A DNA stretch of 64,000 bases from JBCFBK01 sp038562555 (lineage in GTDB: Bacteria; Bacteroidota; Bacteroidia; Bacteroidales; Prolixibacteraceae). The notes under the pieces are model-generated. The model saw only the letters and a list, made by a program, of their open reading frames with translations. It was not told the DNA's origin and ran no database searches. Of the stretch, positions 62,714 through 64,000 are shown piece by piece (within the stretch, counting starts at the first letter, position 1; each line of letters starts with the position of its first letter). Both the position numbers and the translations under genes were made by a program. Where the stretch lies: positions 186,001 through 250,000 of the forward strand of contig JBCFBK010000001.1 of assembly GCA_038562555.1 (NCBI GenBank), given 5' to 3'.

Positions 62714-62747
62714 TTAGCTTTTAGCTGTTAGCCATTAGCTGTTAGCT
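62714..62747. repeat. AGCTGTTAGC word repeat at the symporter stop codon
   Basis: The words TTAGCTGTTAGC and TTAGCTGTTAGCT, split by CA, fill most of the gap between the symporter and the GH3 gene. The symporter stop codon (62742-62744) is inside the repeat, which also codes its last residues. Related words lie at 9207-9249 and 42904-43030. Confidence 0.6.
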
Positions 62748-64000
62748 TTGTTTTTTTGTAAAGATCAATAGTCCCAGAAAAGTGATCAGTCCGTTCATCA
62801 GCAACAGCTCAAATCCAAATTCATAGCCGCCCAGCCAGGCCTTCGAGTTACTGCTGACGACATAACTCAGCGCGGGCGAGAGCAGACAGATATAAGGCAC
62901 GAAGCGGTCCTTTACCTGGTTTTTCATCAATATTCCAAAAGCAAATAATCCCAGCAAGGGCCCGTAGGTATATCCGGCCACCCGGAATACCGCCGTAACA
63001 ACGCTGTCATTGTTAATCACCCGGAACAAGGTGATCACCAAAAACATAACGATCGTGAAACCAATATGTACTTTGAAGCGGGTTGCTTTGTTTTGCGGAG
63101 AGTCAACCTTCAGATTCAGAAGGTCAATGCAAAAGGACGTTGTGAGGGCCGTTAGAGCTGAATCGGCACTGGAATAGGCAGCCGACAGGATTCCCAGCAG
63201 GAAAAGCGCGCCGGCAAGGGTTCCGAAATGCTGAATGGCCAATACCGGGAATAAGTCGTCGGTCCGCGCGGGAAGCGTAATACCGTTTTGGTCGGCAAAA
63301 TAATAAAGCAACACCCCAAGGCAAAGAAAAAAGAGGTTGGCAATGATAAACGCGAAACTAAACCAGAAGATATTTTTCTGGGCCTCCTGCCGGGTTTTAC
63401 AGGTCAGGTTCTTTTGCATCATATTTTGATCCAGTCCGTTTAGTACAATCACAATTCCAAGGCCCGCAGCAAACTGTTTGAAGAAATTGGTTCTCGATTG
63501 CCAGTCCCAATCGAATATCTGACTGTAAGGATGACTGCTCACCGTCGTGATCATTTCGCCCAGGCCAAGATTCAGTTTGGCCGATATCACCCATATGGTT
63601 ACCCCGACTGCCCCCAGAATGAAAAAAGTCTGCAGCGAGTCGGTCCACACGACCGTTTTGATCCCGGCCCGAAAGGTGTATAACCAGATTAACAGCAGGG
63701 TCAGAAAAACAGTCACCCCAAACGGAATACCCAGGGAATCAAAAAAAGCGATTTGAAGAACCCCTGCTGCCAGATACAGGCGAAAAGAAGCGCCTATGGT
63801 CTGTGAAACCAGAAAAAAGAAAGCACCGGTCTTGTACGACCGGATCCCAAACCGCTGGTCAAGGTACGTATAGATCGAAACCAGGTTTAACCGGTAATAA
63901 AGCGGGATCAGCACCATCGCAATGATCCAGTATCCAATAAAATTACCCAATAAAAATTGCAGATAAGTCCATGCTGTATTTCCAACTTCGCCCGGAACGG
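62742..64000 (-). CDS. Sodium:solute symporter (SSS family), 5' end cut by window edge
   Basis: Inner-membrane sodium-coupled transporter; about 419 codons are visible, open to the right edge. The frame at the edge reads VPGEVGNTAWTYLQFLLGNFIGYW, so the true start is outside the window. At least ten hydrophobic helices are seen (WIIAMVLIPLYYRL; GVTVFLTLLLIWLYTFRAGIKTVVWTDSLQTFFILGAVGVTIWVI; NIFWFSFAFIIANLFFLCLGVLLYYF; TLAGALFLLGILSAAYSSADSALTALTTSF). The last has the SSADSALTALT pattern of SSS proteins of the sialic acid/sugar type. The neighbours suggest MurNAc or a muropeptide sugar as substrate. Confidence 0.92.
   Translation of the reverse strand, partial: VPGEVGNTAWTYLQFLLGNFIGYWIIAMVLIPLYYRLNLVSIYTYLDQRFGIRSYKTGAFFFLVSQTIGASFRLYLAAGVLQIAFFDSLGIPFGVTVFLTLLLIWLYTFRAGIKTVVWTDSLQTFFILGAVGVTIWVISAKLNLGLGEMITTVSSHPYSQIFDWDWQSRTNFFKQFAAGLGIVIVLNGLDQNMMQKNLTCKTRQEAQKNIFWFSFAFIIANLFFLCLGVLLYYFADQNGITLPARTDDLFPVLAIQHFGTLAGALFLLGILSAAYSSADSALTALTTSFCIDLLNLKVDSPQNKATRFKVHIGFTIVMFLVITLFRVINNDSVVTAVFRVAGYTYGPLLGLFAFGILMKNQVKDRFVPYICLLSPALSYVVSSNSKAWLGGYEFGFELLLMNGLITFLGLLIFTKKQS

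Noticed and set aside
1..64000. CRISPR arrays, insertion sequences, phage genes, rRNA or tRNA genes
   Set aside because: I looked for regularly spaced repeats, transposase motifs and conserved RNA sequences and saw none.

Overview
This window comes from the phylum Bacteroidota, probably class Bacteroidia. The evidence is SusC/SusD pairs, TAnnTTTG-type promoter boxes, a DUF4271-hemD-rnpA block, and a DAHP synthase fused to chorismate mutase beside tyrA. It also carries an anaerobe-type nitrogenase operon, so the organism is probably an anaerobic or microaerophilic diazotroph. No species can be named from sequence alone.

Layout. (1) 1-8453, minus strand: nifH-nifI1-nifI2-nifD-nifK-nifE-nifN-nifB, with nifB cut by the left edge. 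A GNAT acetyltransferase and a NifA-type sigma54 activator lie upstream on the same strand. The residues seen in NifD and NifK, and the lack of a G subunit, indicate a Mo nitrogenase. The NifI pair implies post-translational PII-type control. (2) 10.8-13.3 kb: a regulatory stretch with a perfect palindrome before nifA, an RNA resembling a divergent cobalamin riboswitch, a small exported protein, a Crp/Fnr-like regulator, a fold-back element and an outer-membrane protein. (3) 13.5-23.7 kb: two GT39-type glycosyltransferases, a MORN-type protein, a TonB receptor group with a beta-helix lipoprotein, and a TetR regulator. (4) 23.8-42.9 kb: mostly housekeeping genes (RNase R, GH32 fructanase, tyrA and DAHP synthase-chorismate mutase, rnpA, hemD, DUF4271, a TolC/HlyD/RND efflux operon with a PII-like gene, polA, an ArsR regulator and a polyprenyl diphosphate synthase). 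(5) 43.1-64.0 kb, all minus strand: a probable peptidoglycan-fragment utilisation locus. It holds a dipeptide epimerase, an SH3-NlpC/P60 endopeptidase, two SusC/SusD pairs, a metallophosphoesterase with PQQ-like repeats, a NamZ-type exo-muramidase (DUF1343), a NagZ-type GH3 fused to a beta-lactamase-like domain, and a sodium:solute symporter cut by the right edge.

The most striking regulatory signal lies upstream of tyrA. A 22-codon leader ORF holds eight aromatic codons in a row (F-Y-Y-W-F-Y-Y-F). It is followed by an intrinsic terminator 12 nt before the tyrA start. A competing antiterminator pairing uses bases that a ribosome at the leader stop codon would cover. This has the form of a ribosome-mediated aromatic amino acid attenuator.

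Several gene boundaries carry short-word, often fold-back repeats with different words at different loci. These are not explained by the genes.
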